This document shows, one piece after another, positions 50,116 through 58,160 of a DNA stretch of 64,000 nt. Both the position numbers and the translations under genes were made by a program. The DNA is from Verrucomicrobiaceae bacterium (GTDB lineage: Bacteria; Verrucomicrobiota; Verrucomicrobiia; Verrucomicrobiales; Verrucomicrobiaceae), in the NCBI GenBank assembly GCA_016795485.1, contig JAEUHM010000043.1:62001-126000 (forward strand). Reading direction: 5' to 3'. The stretch's first letter is position 1. Every line of letters starts with the position of its first letter. The notes below the pieces were generated by a model. The model was not told the DNA's origin. It saw only the letters and a list, made by a program, of their open reading frames with translations, and did no database searches.

Positions 50116-53100
50116 ATGATGACCAGCGCCCAGATCCGCCAATCGTTTCTCGACTTCTTCAAAGAGAAGCAGCACACCATCGTGCCCAGTGACAACGTCG
50201 GCTACACCAGCCGTGACGGTGCGCGCATCTTCACCAATGCTGGGATGAACCAGTTCGTGCCCATCTTCCTTGGCGAGCGTCCGGCAGATGTGGATACTTG
50301 GCCCGGAGTGCTGCACAAAGGACTGCCCACTCGCGCTGCTGATACCCAGAAGTGCATTCGTGCCGGCGGCAAGCACAACGACTTGGAGGACGTGGGTCTC
50401 GATACTTACCACCACACGCTTTTCGAGATGCTGGGGAACTGGTCGTTTGGCGACTACTTCAAAAAGGAAGCCATTTCCTGGGCCTGGGAGCTGGTGATTG
50501 AGCGCTGGAAGTTCCCACCCACACGCGTTTACGCCACCATCTACCAGCCAGATCCGTCCAAGGGCGATCCCGCTGATCGTGACCAGGAAGCCTGGGAAAT
50601 CTGGGCCGAGAAGTTCCGCAGCATCGGCCTCGATCCCGACATCCACATCGTCAATGGCAACAAGAAGGACAACTTCTGGATGATGGGTGACACCGGTCCC
50701 TGTGGACCCTGCACGGAAATCCACATCGACCTCACCCCTGGCCCACCTAATCTCGATGAAGACCGTCAGCGCGAGGGCCGCAAGCTGGTGAATGGCAGTG
50801 ATGCGAGCTGCATCGAGATCTGGAACAACGTGTTCATCCAGTACAACGCCAATCCCGACGGCACCTTCAGTCCGCTGCCTGCCAAGCATGTCGATACAGG
50901 CATGGGCTTCGAGCGCGTGTGCAGCATCATCCAAGGCACAAAAAACTTCACCGACTTTGAGAACGCCAAGATCAGCAACTACGACACGGACGTGTTCAAG
51001 CCGATCTTCGATGAGCTAACCAAGCTCTCTGGCAAAACATACGCCAGCACGCTGCCCAAGGCCAACGCCCAGGGCAATGTCGTGCCTGTCACCGAGCAAG
51101 AAAAGATCGACGTGGCTTTCCGCGTCATTGCCGACCATATCCGCACTCTGTCGTTCGCCATTGCGGACGGCATCCAGCCTGGCAACAGCGATCGCAATTA
51201 CACCCTCCGCCGCATTCTCCGCCGGGCAGTCAAATATGGCCGCACGCTCGACTTCAAAGAGCCCTTCTTCTACAAACTCGTCGATGTACTCGCCGCTCAA
51301 ATGGGCGACGTGTTCCCCGAGTTGCGCGCCAAGAAGGAGCAGGTCAAATCGGTGCTGAAACTGGAGGAGGAGGCGTTTAACCGCACTCTCGACCGCGGCA
51401 TGGCACTCTTTGAAGAAGCCGCAACGTTCATCCCGAAAATGGATGCGTTAGTTGACCACGTTGATGTGACACTTGCCAAATTCGAAGGCACGGATCAGGA
51501 GCTAATGGAATACTTTGGAGATATTCTTTGGCCTGACACAACTTACGACCACAAGAACACTAACATCATGTATCCGGTCTATCTCGGCGCAGCCGAGTAT
51601 GGAACGCCTGCGCAAGACAAGTTTGCAGATGCTGTGCGCGAGTTGGTCGATGTTTCCTCTGAGAATGTTGGCGCTGACAAATTCACCGCAGTTTATCTCT
51701 CGGATGTTCGTGAATATTTACCGAAGGTCCGTGCTTCGAAGGGAGTCGTGAGCGCAGAGTTTGCCTTCCAGCTCTACGACACCTACGGCTTCCCGCTCGA
51801 CCTTACCGAGCTGATGGCCCGCGAGCGTGGTCTTACCGTTGACACTTCTGGCTTCGAGAAGCTCATGGACGAGCAGAAGGAACGCGCCCGTGCTGCAATG
51901 AAAAAGAACGTGGTCGCTCTCAGCGAGATCGAAACCAAGACGCCGACCAAGTTCATTGGTTATGACGCGCTGGATGCTGAGGTGAAGGTGCTTGAGGTCG
52001 TGTCGATGAAGGACAAGACCGCCATCGTGCTGGATGCTTCTTCTTGCTATGCCGAGATGGGCGGACAGGTGGGAGACACCGCTCAGTTCATCGTCGGAGC
52101 CAACACGTTCGTGATTGGCAACACCACCAAGGTGGGCAATACCTGGCTGCATTTCGTCGAGGGTGAAGATGCTCCGACAGTAGGCACTAGCGGTCGTTTG
52201 GCAGTCGATCCAGCGCGCCGTCACGCCATCGAGCGTCACCACACCGTCACCCACATCCTGCACTGGGCTTTGCATGAAGTGGTCAGCCACGAAGCCACGC
52301 AGAAGGGGTCCAATGTCGGTCCGGACAAGCTCAGCTTTGACTTCAACAGCGCCGCTCTTACCGCCCAGCAACTCGCCGACATTGAGCGGCTGGTGAACGA
52401 GCGCATTGTGGACAATGCACCCGTTTCCTGGACAGAAGTTCCTTACAAGGACGTGCAGACCCGGAAGGACATCATGCAGCTCTTCGGCGAGAAATACCCG
52501 GAGAACGTCCGCGTGGTGCAGATCGGTGGCGCGGCTGGTTCATTGAGCGGCTACAGCATGGAACTCTGTGGTGGCACGCACACCCGCCACACAGGCGAGA
52601 TTGGCCTCTTCCGCCTCTCCAGCGAGAGCGCGGTGGCGGCAGGCATTCGTCGTATCGAAGGCATCGCGGGACTGGAAGCCTACAACCTCGCCCGCGCAGA
52701 ATCCGATTTGCTCAAAGCACTGGCTGGGAAAGTCTCCGCTCAAGGCATGCACGACATCGAGAAGAAGATCGAGTCCCTCCTAGATCAGCAGAAGGCGCTG
52801 GAGAAAGCGCTGAAGGCCGCCCAACAGCGCGAAGCTTCCGGGCGCGCCAAAGACCTTCTCGCTAAGGCTGAAAACAACGCCATCATCGTCAATCTCGGCG
52901 ATGTGGATGCGGATTACGCCGTGGCCGTGAGCGATGCACTGAAGGGCAACTTCAACGGAGTCATCGTCCTCGCAGCAACCGCTGGTGGCAGCGTGGCGCT
53001 CATCGCCAGCGTGGCAAAAGACCTCCAGGCTAAAGTCCAAGCCGGCAAGATCATCCAGACCATAGCGCCTATCGTCGGAGGCAAAGGCGGCGGAAAGCCA

Positions 53101-53178
53101 GACTTTGCCCGCGGTGGCGGCAAGGATGTCAGCAAGGTGGATGCTGCCTTGGCGGAAGCGCGGAAGCTCTGCTCGTAG
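50116..53178 (+). CDS. alaS: alanyl-tRNA synthetase with internal insertion
   Basis: The product is 1020 aa, against about 875 in E. coli. Class II motifs appear in TSRDGARIFTNAGMNQFVP and the core continues normally to FEEAATFIPK. Then an insertion of roughly 95-100 residues (about 443-543; DNA 51440-51745) occurs before the standard FQLYDTYGFPLDLTE. The editing domain has HHTVTH and CGGTHTRHTGEIG (zinc/editing site). The C-Ala domain ends in a glycine-rich tail. The insertion is visibly less GC-biased in third positions (GTT, GAT, TTA, GAA codons) than flanking parts, so it may be of different origin. The stop codon TAG lies in the first bases of a REP palindrome at 53175. Confidence 0.95.
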   Translation: MMTSAQIRQSFLDFFKEKQHTIVPSDNVGYTSRDGARIFTNAGMNQFVPIFLGERPADVDTWPGVLHKGLPTRAADTQKCIRAGGKHNDLEDVGLDTYHHTLFEMLGNWSFGDYFKKEAISWAWELVIERWKFPPTRVYATIYQPDPSKGDPADRDQEAWEIWAEKFRSIGLDPDIHIVNGNKKDNFWMMGDTGPCGPCTEIHIDLTPGPPNLDEDRQREGRKLVNGSDASCIEIWNNVFIQYNANPDGTFSPLPAKHVDTGMGFERVCSIIQGTKNFTDFENAKISNYDTDVFKPIFDELTKLSGKTYASTLPKANAQGNVVPVTEQEKIDVAFRVIADHIRTLSFAIADGIQPGNSDRNYTLRRILRRAVKYGRTLDFKEPFFYKLVDVLAAQMGDVFPELRAKKEQVKSVLKLEEEAFNRTLDRGMALFEEAATFIPKMDALVDHVDVTLAKFEGTDQELMEYFGDILWPDTTYDHKNTNIMYPVYLGAAEYGTPAQDKFADAVRELVDVSSENVGADKFTAVYLSDVREYLPKVRASKGVVSAEFAFQLYDTYGFPLDLTELMARERGLTVDTSGFEKLMDEQKERARAAMKKNVVALSEIETKTPTKFIGYDALDAEVKVLEVVSMKDKTAIVLDASSCYAEMGGQVGDTAQFIVGANTFVIGNTTKVGNTWLHFVEGEDAPTVGTSGRLAVDPARRHAIERHHTVTHILHWALHEVVSHEATQKGSNVGPDKLSFDFNSAALTAQQLADIERLVNERIVDNAPVSWTEVPYKDVQTRKDIMQLFGEKYPENVRVVQIGGAAGSLSGYSMELCGGTHTRHTGEIGLFRLSSESAVAAGIRRIEGIAGLEAYNLARAESDLLKALAGKVSAQGMHDIEKKIESLLDQQKALEKALKAAQQREASGRAKDLLAKAENNAIIVNLGDVDADYAVAVSDALKGNFNGVIVLAATAGGSVALIASVAKDLQAKVQAGKIIQTIAPIVGGKGGGKPDFARGGGKDVSKVDAALAEARKLCS

Positions 53179-53233
53179 TTCGAGCTTCAGCTCGCTCCCT
53201 GTGCCTCCTGAAACGAGCTGAAGCTCGAACTAC
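53175..53233. repeat. REP palindrome, copy C
   Basis: A 59-bp copy with arms GTAGTTCGAGCTTCAGCTCG and CGAGCTGAAGCTCGAACTAC. Its bases GTAG supply the TAG stop codon of alaS. It lies 23 bp before the RAYT start. Confidence 0.92.
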
Positions 53234-53256
53234 AAACCTCACGCTCGAAGCCTGAA

Positions 53257-53856
53257 ATGTATCAATGGAGAAAAATGACGGCTGAGGAGAGGGAGTCGGT
53301 GTTGGCTCATCGAAAACAACTTCAGCGTCCGTGGCACACGCCACCACATCCTCTGGGCGGAGCGGGTGAGTATCATCTTACGGCAGCGTGTTATGAGCAT
53401 AAGGTGATCATTGGACTGTCACCCAAGCGGATGGATGAGTCTGTGGCGCAGATGTTCGAAGCTTTGGCTGATGTAGATGTCAAAGCCTGGTGTTTGTTGC
53501 GCAATCACTACCATCTCTTTGTTAAGGTCGAAGATTTGAGGGCCGCACTCTCCACTCTGGGCCGACTTCACGGACGAACTGCATTTGATTGGAATGGTTC
53601 AGACGGAACTCGTGGCCGTAGAGTCTGGCACAGCATCGCAGATCGACAGATTCGCAACGAAGCCCACGGTTGGGCCACTTTGAACTACATTCACCACAAT
53701 CCAGTGCGGCATGGATATGTGGAGAAGTGGCAGGATTGGGCGTGGTCGAGTGCGCGGGCCTACCTTGCCGAAGTAGGCCATCAAAAAGCCGCTCAGGCGT
53801 GGAGGGCGTATCCTGTGCTGGAATATGGTGCAGGCTGGGATGATGCCTGTTTGTAG
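53257..53856 (+). CDS. REP-associated tyrosine transposase (RAYT)
   Basis: The product is 199 aa, the normal RAYT size. It shows the IS200/Y1 (PF01797-like) fold: the HUH metal motif in LLRNHYHLFVK (His84, His86) and the catalytic tyrosine in NYIHHNPVRHGYVEKW (Tyr144), followed by DWAWSSARAYL, the RAYT family signature. Such enzymes nick and paste REP sequences through single-stranded DNA. Start ATG 53257 gives the YQWRK N-terminus. The flanking palindromes are its probable substrates. The TAG stop codon lies inside the truncated palindrome at 53853. Confidence 0.9.
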   Translation: MYQWRKMTAEERESVLAHRKQLQRPWHTPPHPLGGAGEYHLTAACYEHKVIIGLSPKRMDESVAQMFEALADVDVKAWCLLRNHYHLFVKVEDLRAALSTLGRLHGRTAFDWNGSDGTRGRRVWHSIADRQIRNEAHGWATLNYIHHNPVRHGYVEKWQDWAWSSARAYLAEVGHQKAAQAWRAYPVLEYGAGWDDACL

Positions 53857-53862
53857 TTCGAG
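53853..53862. repeat. truncated REP end at the RAYT stop codon
   Basis: GTAGTTCGAG matches the first ten bases of the palindrome family, and the RAYT stop TAG (53854-53856) is part of it. The rest of the palindrome is missing or diverged. Confidence 0.6.
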
Positions 53863-53925
53863 GTGCGCTCATGTTTTTTGGTGCGCCGCTTGGGGTTAGA
53901 GTTTGACCCCGAGGATAGAACGTTT

Positions 53926-53983
53926 GTAGTTCGAGCTTTAGCTCGCTTCCTGTGCCACAGAAACGAGCTAAAGCTCGAACTAC
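53926..53983. repeat. REP palindrome, copy D
   Basis: A 58-bp copy with perfectly complementary arms GTAGTTCGAGCTTTAGCTCG and CGAGCTAAAGCTCGAACTAC, 69 bp after the RAYT stop and 98 bp before hipB. Confidence 0.92.
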
Positions 53984-54003
53984 AAACTCGAAAAGATATA
54001 CGA

Positions 54004-54030
54004 TCGATTACAACACAATAAAGTAATCGA
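54004..54030. promoter_or_regulatory. palindrome TCGATTAC-N11-GTAATCGA, probable hipBA operator
   Basis: A perfect 8-bp inverted repeat with an 11-bp spacer lies in the AT-rich leader of hipBA. Overlapping it, CGAACG (54028-54033) and CGTTCG (54055-54060) form a second inverted pair. HipB proteins repress their own operon through such palindromes. The link is inferred. Confidence 0.55.
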
Positions 54031-54081
54031 ACGATAACAAAACAAACTTGTAAACGTTCGCTTTCATGGTAACATCCTGCC

Positions 54082-54381
54082 ATGAAACTCAGAACCCCTG
54101 TCGATATCGGCTACCTGATCCGTGATCAGCGGAAAAGCCGTGGCTGGACTCAGGCTGACCTTGCCGCGCGGCTGGGTGTCAGCCGCCTGTGGGTCGTGCA
54201 ATTGGAGCAGGGGAAAGACACGGCCCAGATTGGCCTCGTGATGCGAGTCTTCAATGAACTCGGGCTGCCATTACAGGTTGCCATCGGTGATACCGTGCTC
54301 AACGACAAGCCAGCCAACGCAGTGGATCAAATTGACCTCAATCAGTTCATGAACCGCTTCAAAGACTCCGTGAGAAGCTGA
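54082..54381 (+). CDS. hipB: HipB-type antitoxin, XRE helix-turn-helix
   Basis: The product is 99 aa. The XRE DNA-binding domain is at residues 10-65: SRGWTQADLAARLGVSRLWVVQLEQGK, given in parts as TQADLAARLGVSRLW, with a helix pair typical of HipB/y4mF antitoxins. The C-terminal tail (NDKPANAVDQIDLNQF) is the part that usually contacts HipA. It represses its own promoter and neutralises HipA. It is followed after 1 bp by hipA. Possible operator palindromes lie 52-78 bp upstream. Confidence 0.88.
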   Translation: MKLRTPVDIGYLIRDQRKSRGWTQADLAARLGVSRLWVVQLEQGKDTAQIGLVMRVFNELGLPLQVAIGDTVLNDKPANAVDQIDLNQFMNRFKDSVRS

Positions 54382-54382
54382 A

Positions 54383-55675
54383 ATGCTTGAGGAACTTCAT
54401 GCTTGGGTTGGAGATCGCCTTGTGGGCAAGGTGCTCCGAGATGCACGCCGAGACCGGATGACGTTTGAGTACGACGATGGCTGGCGGAAGGCCGAGCAGA
54501 GCTTCCCGCTTTCGTTGTCGATGCCCATGCTGGCACCCACGCATGGCCATGATCGCGTCTCACCGTTCCTGTGGGGGCTTTTGCCAGACAATGATGGTGT
54601 GCTGAGGCAATGGGGAATGCGTTTTCAGGTCTCACCGGGGAATGTATTTCGATTGTTAGAACATGTGGGCGAAGATTGTGCCGGAGCGGTCCAATTTGTG
54701 AAGCCAGGGCGCACGGATGCATGGTTTGCGGCCAATGCGGTGGATCATGTGCAGTGGCTTACAGACCAGGAGGTAGCAGATCGCCTTCAATTGCTGCTCA
54801 AAGACCACAGTGCTACTCGCGTGGGCAATGACCGCGGTCACTTCAGCTTAGCAGGTGCTCAGCCGAAGACCGCGTTTCACTTTGATCCGGTACAGAGCCG
54901 CTGGGGTGTTCCCTTCGGCCTAACGCCCACGACGCACATCTTTAAGCCGCCCACGGGAGACTTTGACGGGTACGCCGAGAATGAGCACTTTTGCCTGCGG
55001 TTGGCTAGGCGAGTGGGCTTGGCCACAGCGCCCTCCACCATCATGACATTTGGAGGTGTCACCACGATCGTGAGCGAGAGATACGATCGCTATCGAGTGG
55101 CTCAGCATGTGCGGCGAATGCACCAAGAAGACATGTGCCAGGCTCTGGCACGAATGCCGCAGAACAAGTATCAAAATGATGGCGGACCGTCACCCACTGA
55201 GATCATGGGGCTCATCAGGATGCACTCGAGCGCGAGAGATGAAGACGAAACACGGTTTGTTGACGCGCTGATCTTCAACTGGCTTATCAGCGGCACAGAC
55301 GCTCACGCCAAGAACTATGCCTTTCTGATAGCTCCAGGTGGGCAGACTCGTCTTGCGCCTTTGTACGATCTCGCAAGCGCACTGCCTTATCCGCAGCAGA
55401 TCTATCCACGCCATGCCACGCTCGCCATGAAGGTGGGCAATCATTACAAGTTGCGTGAGATCGGTATGCGGGAGTGGAAAAAGGCCGCCAAAGAACTTCG
55501 CTATGACGAAGACAAGCTCATCCAGCGCATCCGCAAAATTGCGACAGACTTACCCGCAGCAGCCTTGGACGTGGAAACTGAACTGAGCAAGTCAGGCATC
55601 CAGCATTCTGTGTGCAAACGCATGACTTTGGCCATCCGTGAGCGTGCGGAGGAGTGTGCTAGAGCCATGGCTTGA
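54383..55675 (+). CDS. hipA: HipA-type serine/threonine kinase toxin
   Basis: The product is 430 aa, the usual HipA length. The N-terminal HipA_N part is followed by the kinase core: the glycine-rich-like FSLAGAQPKTAFHF (about 155-168), the lysine region HIFKPPTGDF, and the catalytic loop ISGTDAHAKNYAF with the APLYDLASALPYP metal segment. The classic target is glutamyl-tRNA synthetase or another translation protein. One base separates hipB and hipA, so they are coupled. It forms a toxin-antitoxin pair that can bring on dormancy. The location next to a REP/RAYT element is typical of accessory DNA. Confidence 0.9.
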   Translation: MLEELHAWVGDRLVGKVLRDARRDRMTFEYDDGWRKAEQSFPLSLSMPMLAPTHGHDRVSPFLWGLLPDNDGVLRQWGMRFQVSPGNVFRLLEHVGEDCAGAVQFVKPGRTDAWFAANAVDHVQWLTDQEVADRLQLLLKDHSATRVGNDRGHFSLAGAQPKTAFHFDPVQSRWGVPFGLTPTTHIFKPPTGDFDGYAENEHFCLRLARRVGLATAPSTIMTFGGVTTIVSERYDRYRVAQHVRRMHQEDMCQALARMPQNKYQNDGGPSPTEIMGLIRMHSSARDEDETRFVDALIFNWLISGTDAHAKNYAFLIAPGGQTRLAPLYDLASALPYPQQIYPRHATLAMKVGNHYKLREIGMREWKKAAKELRYDEDKLIQRIRKIATDLPAAALDVETELSKSGIQHSVCKRMTLAIRERAEECARAMA

Positions 55676-55712
55676 GTGTTGCAAAGACGTAGGGCCAGCA
55701 GACTTTGCCGCC

Positions 55713-56564
55713 ATGCTCCGCCAACTCCTTCTTCTCACATTACTTTGTTCTACGATTCATGCCGAGCTTCCAAAATCATGGACGGAGGCATTCCCCGCAC
55801 ACAAGATTGCAGGCAATTTGTATTACGTAGGCTCTCGAGATTTGGCGTCTTACCTCATCACCAGCAAAGAGGGCCATATCTTGATCAACAGCAGCTTGGA
55901 GGAGTCCGTTCCGCTCATCAAAAACAGTGTAGAGCAGCTCGGATACAAGTTCAGCGACATCAAAATACTGTTGATCAGTCACGCGCATTCCGATCACTGT
56001 GCGGGCAGTGCGGAAATCATCCGACAAACAGGTGCAAAACACTTTGTCATGGAGCAAGATGCAGCAGCGGTGGAAAGTGGTGGTGGTGCGCCAAAGAGCC
56101 GACTCAACAAAGCTGATTACACGAAGTTTCCGCCCGCCAAAGTGGATCGAGGGCTCAAAGACGGCGAGGAAGTGAGGCTAGGCGATGCGACTCTCATCGC
56201 CCACCGTACGCCAGGGCACACTCCGGGGTGCACGACGTGGACCACGCGAGTACTAGACGGCGACAAAGTTTTAGACGCAGTGATCATCGGCAGTCCCAAT
56301 GTGAACCCTGGCTATATGCTAGTGAACAACAAGACATATCCAAACATCGCGACTGACTATGAGCAGTGTTTTCGAGTGTTGAAGTCACTGCCGTGCGATT
56401 TGTTCCTCGGCGCGCACGGTGGTTATTACGGCATGGAGGCCAAGCATCCGCTCCTCGGCACGAGCAAGACGAATCCGTTCGTCGATCCCGAAGGATATCG
56501 ACGATACGTCTCTGAAAAAGAAGACGCTTTCCGCAAAGAATGGGAGCGTCAGAAGAGTCGGTGA
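55713..56564 (+). CDS. subclass B3 metallo-beta-lactamase
   Basis: The product is 283 aa with a signal peptide ending near HA (residue 17). The zinc motif HAHSDH (His90, His92, Asp94, His95), the HTPGHTPGCTTW-like segment with His169 (RTPGHTPGCTTW) and His235 in FLGAHGGYYGM correspond to the B3 ligand set His/His/His and Asp/His/His. The B3 features SPNVNPGYMLV and YPNIATDYEQCFRVLKSLPCDLF are present. B3 enzymes hydrolyse a range of beta-lactams, including carbapenems; environmental relatives may be chromosomal and weakly active. The ATG at 55713 gives the signal peptide. It stands alone, 37 bp after hipA. Confidence 0.9.
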   Translation: MLRQLLLLTLLCSTIHAELPKSWTEAFPAHKIAGNLYYVGSRDLASYLITSKEGHILINSSLEESVPLIKNSVEQLGYKFSDIKILLISHAHSDHCAGSAEIIRQTGAKHFVMEQDAAAVESGGGAPKSRLNKADYTKFPPAKVDRGLKDGEEVRLGDATLIAHRTPGHTPGCTTWTTRVLDGDKVLDAVIIGSPNVNPGYMLVNNKTYPNIATDYEQCFRVLKSLPCDLFLGAHGGYYGMEAKHPLLGTSKTNPFVDPEGYRRYVSEKEDAFRKEWERQKSR

Positions 56565-56577
56565 TCTAGAGCGCATC

Positions 56578-57186
56578 ATGGACGTCCGCGCTTCACGCAC
56601 CAACAAGCCCGACACGTGGATGGACACATGCCCGGAGTTTTCGCGGCCCATTTGTGAGCAACTGAGAACCTGGGTGTTCCGTTGGCAGCCAGATTTGAAG
56701 GAGTCCATCAAGTGGAACATGCTCTGCTACTCTGGCCGCAAGCTCGTCGTGGCGATTGGTGGCTTCAAGAAGCACGCTCAGGTTGTCTTTTTTCGTGGAA
56801 CGGAGTTGGAAGATCCTGCGGCGCTTTTTTGTGGAGGAGAACAGAACACGAGCATCCGCAACGTCACGATCAAGAGTCTTGATGACTTCAACTCGCGTGC
56901 TTTGCGTGATCTGATTCAATCTGCGGTGCTTTTGGACGCCAACCCCGACCTTCCGCCGCCACCACCACGCAAACGAGAGGAGTGGCCGATGCCAGAAGCA
57001 CTGGAGAAGGCTCTCAAGAAGAACAAAAAGGCAGCGGACTTCTTTGCCAGCCTGAAACCCACCTATCAGCGAGAATACAAGGTCTGGATCAGCACAGCCA
57101 AACGTCCGGAGACGGTCAACAAGCGGCTGAGTGAAACGATCCTTGCGCTTGAGAACGGACGCAAGTGGGCTCAACGGAAGGTTTAG
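56578..57186 (+). CDS. DUF1801 / YdeI-OmpD-associated domain protein
   Basis: The product is 202 aa from the ATG at 56578. The N-terminal half has the DUF1801 (YdhG/frataxin-like) pattern, with ESIKWNMLCYSGRKLVVAIGGFKKHAQVVFF; the C-terminal half has the YdeI/OmdA pattern KAADFFASLKPTYQREYKVWISTAKRPETVNKRL (given as parts). A proline-rich bridge (PPPPPRKREEWPMP) separates them. The function of these small domains is not established; DUF1801 proteins are linked to iron or stress. It lies 13 bp after the metallo-beta-lactamase gene on the same strand. Confidence 0.82.
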   Translation: MDVRASRTNKPDTWMDTCPEFSRPICEQLRTWVFRWQPDLKESIKWNMLCYSGRKLVVAIGGFKKHAQVVFFRGTELEDPAALFCGGEQNTSIRNVTIKSLDDFNSRALRDLIQSAVLLDANPDLPPPPPRKREEWPMPEALEKALKKNKKAADFFASLKPTYQREYKVWISTAKRPETVNKRLSETILALENGRKWAQRKV

Positions 57187-57231
57187 CGCCTGGAGCTTGT
57201 CTTTTTGAATGGCGATGCCTTAAATGCAGCC

Positions 57232-58143
57232 ATGACCCGCGCACCGATAGCCCCTAAAGGCCCCACTTTTTCTCAACTCGTCTACGGCACTTGGCGTGTG
57301 CTCGATGATGCAGAGACAGCGACTCCTCAGAACTTGCTGACGCGCCTGGAAAAGTGTCTTGAGCTTGGCATTACCACCATCGACACAGCGGAGATTTACG
57401 GGCTCTATCGGGTGGAGGAGTTTGTCGGCAGTTCGTTAAAGTTACAGCCCGGATTGAGGGAGAAAATGGAGATCGTCACCAAGTGCGGCATTTATGTGCC
57501 GTGCGAGTTTCATCCAGATCGCAAGACCGCATTCTACAACGCAGAGTCGGCCCGCATCATGAAGAGCGCGGAGAAATCGCTGAAGTTTCTTGGCACCGAT
57601 TATATCGACTGCCTGCTTGTCCATCGTCCGGACTGGCTCACTAGCATTGATGAGACAGCAGACGGTCTCAATAAACTGCTCAAAGCTGGCAAAATCCGCA
57701 GTGCCGGCGTCTCTAACTACAATGTGCATCAATTTGAGGCCCTTAACTCGCGCATGGATCAGCCGCTGGTCACAAATCAGTTAGAGATGCACCTTTTGCA
57801 CATGGACGCGATCTACGATGGCACGCTGGATCAGGCTCAGCGTCTGCGTTTCAAGCCCATGGCCTGGAGTCCACTGGCCGGTGGTCGCTTGATGGATCCA
57901 AAGAATGAAGCAGGTCAGCGAATCGCTAAAGCAGCGGCAGGCATGAGTGCGAAATACGATGGTGCCACGGTGGACCAACTCGCTTATGCCTGGATCATGG
58001 CCCACCCGTCTGCTCCGTTACCGGTGATTGGCACCAACAAGCTCGACCGCCTCGTCCAAACAGCAAAGTCTGCGGAGATTAAGCTCGACCGTGAAGACTG
58101 GTATGCGCTTTGGACTGCTGCCAAAGGGCACGGCATTCCGTAA
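57232..58143 (+). CDS. aldo/keto reductase
   Basis: The product is 303 aa from the ATG at 57232. It has the AKR barrel signatures GITTIDTAEIYG (Asp and Tyr of the tetrad), IVTKCGIY (Lys), and LLVHRPDWL (His). The C-terminal NADPH-binding part is in WSPLAGGRLMD and PVIGTNKLDRL. It reduces aldehydes or ketones to alcohols with NADPH. A TTG at 57205 would extend it by nine residues. It resembles the YdhF-like branch. The natural substrate is unknown. Confidence 0.9.
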   Translation: MTRAPIAPKGPTFSQLVYGTWRVLDDAETATPQNLLTRLEKCLELGITTIDTAEIYGLYRVEEFVGSSLKLQPGLREKMEIVTKCGIYVPCEFHPDRKTAFYNAESARIMKSAEKSLKFLGTDYIDCLLVHRPDWLTSIDETADGLNKLLKAGKIRSAGVSNYNVHQFEALNSRMDQPLVTNQLEMHLLHMDAIYDGTLDQAQRLRFKPMAWSPLAGGRLMDPKNEAGQRIAKAAAGMSAKYDGATVDQLAYAWIMAHPSAPLPVIGTNKLDRLVQTAKSAEIKLDREDWYALWTAAKGHGIP

Positions 58144-58160
58144 AGAGCAGTGGTTACCTG

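Larger units (their letters stand above)
53175..53983. mobile_element. REP/RAYT element
   Basis: A Y1-type transposase gene (53257-53856) is bracketed by family palindromes: a full 59-bp copy at 53175-53233, a truncated copy (GTAGTTCGAG) at its stop codon (53853-53862), and a full copy at 53926-53983. This is the layout of REP-associated tyrosine transposases that mobilise REP sequences as single-stranded intermediates. No target duplication is expected. Confidence 0.85.

Noticed and set aside
50089-50934. Minus-strand 281-aa frame
   Set aside because: Antisense to the class II core of alaS, whose codon bias creates long open antisense frames.
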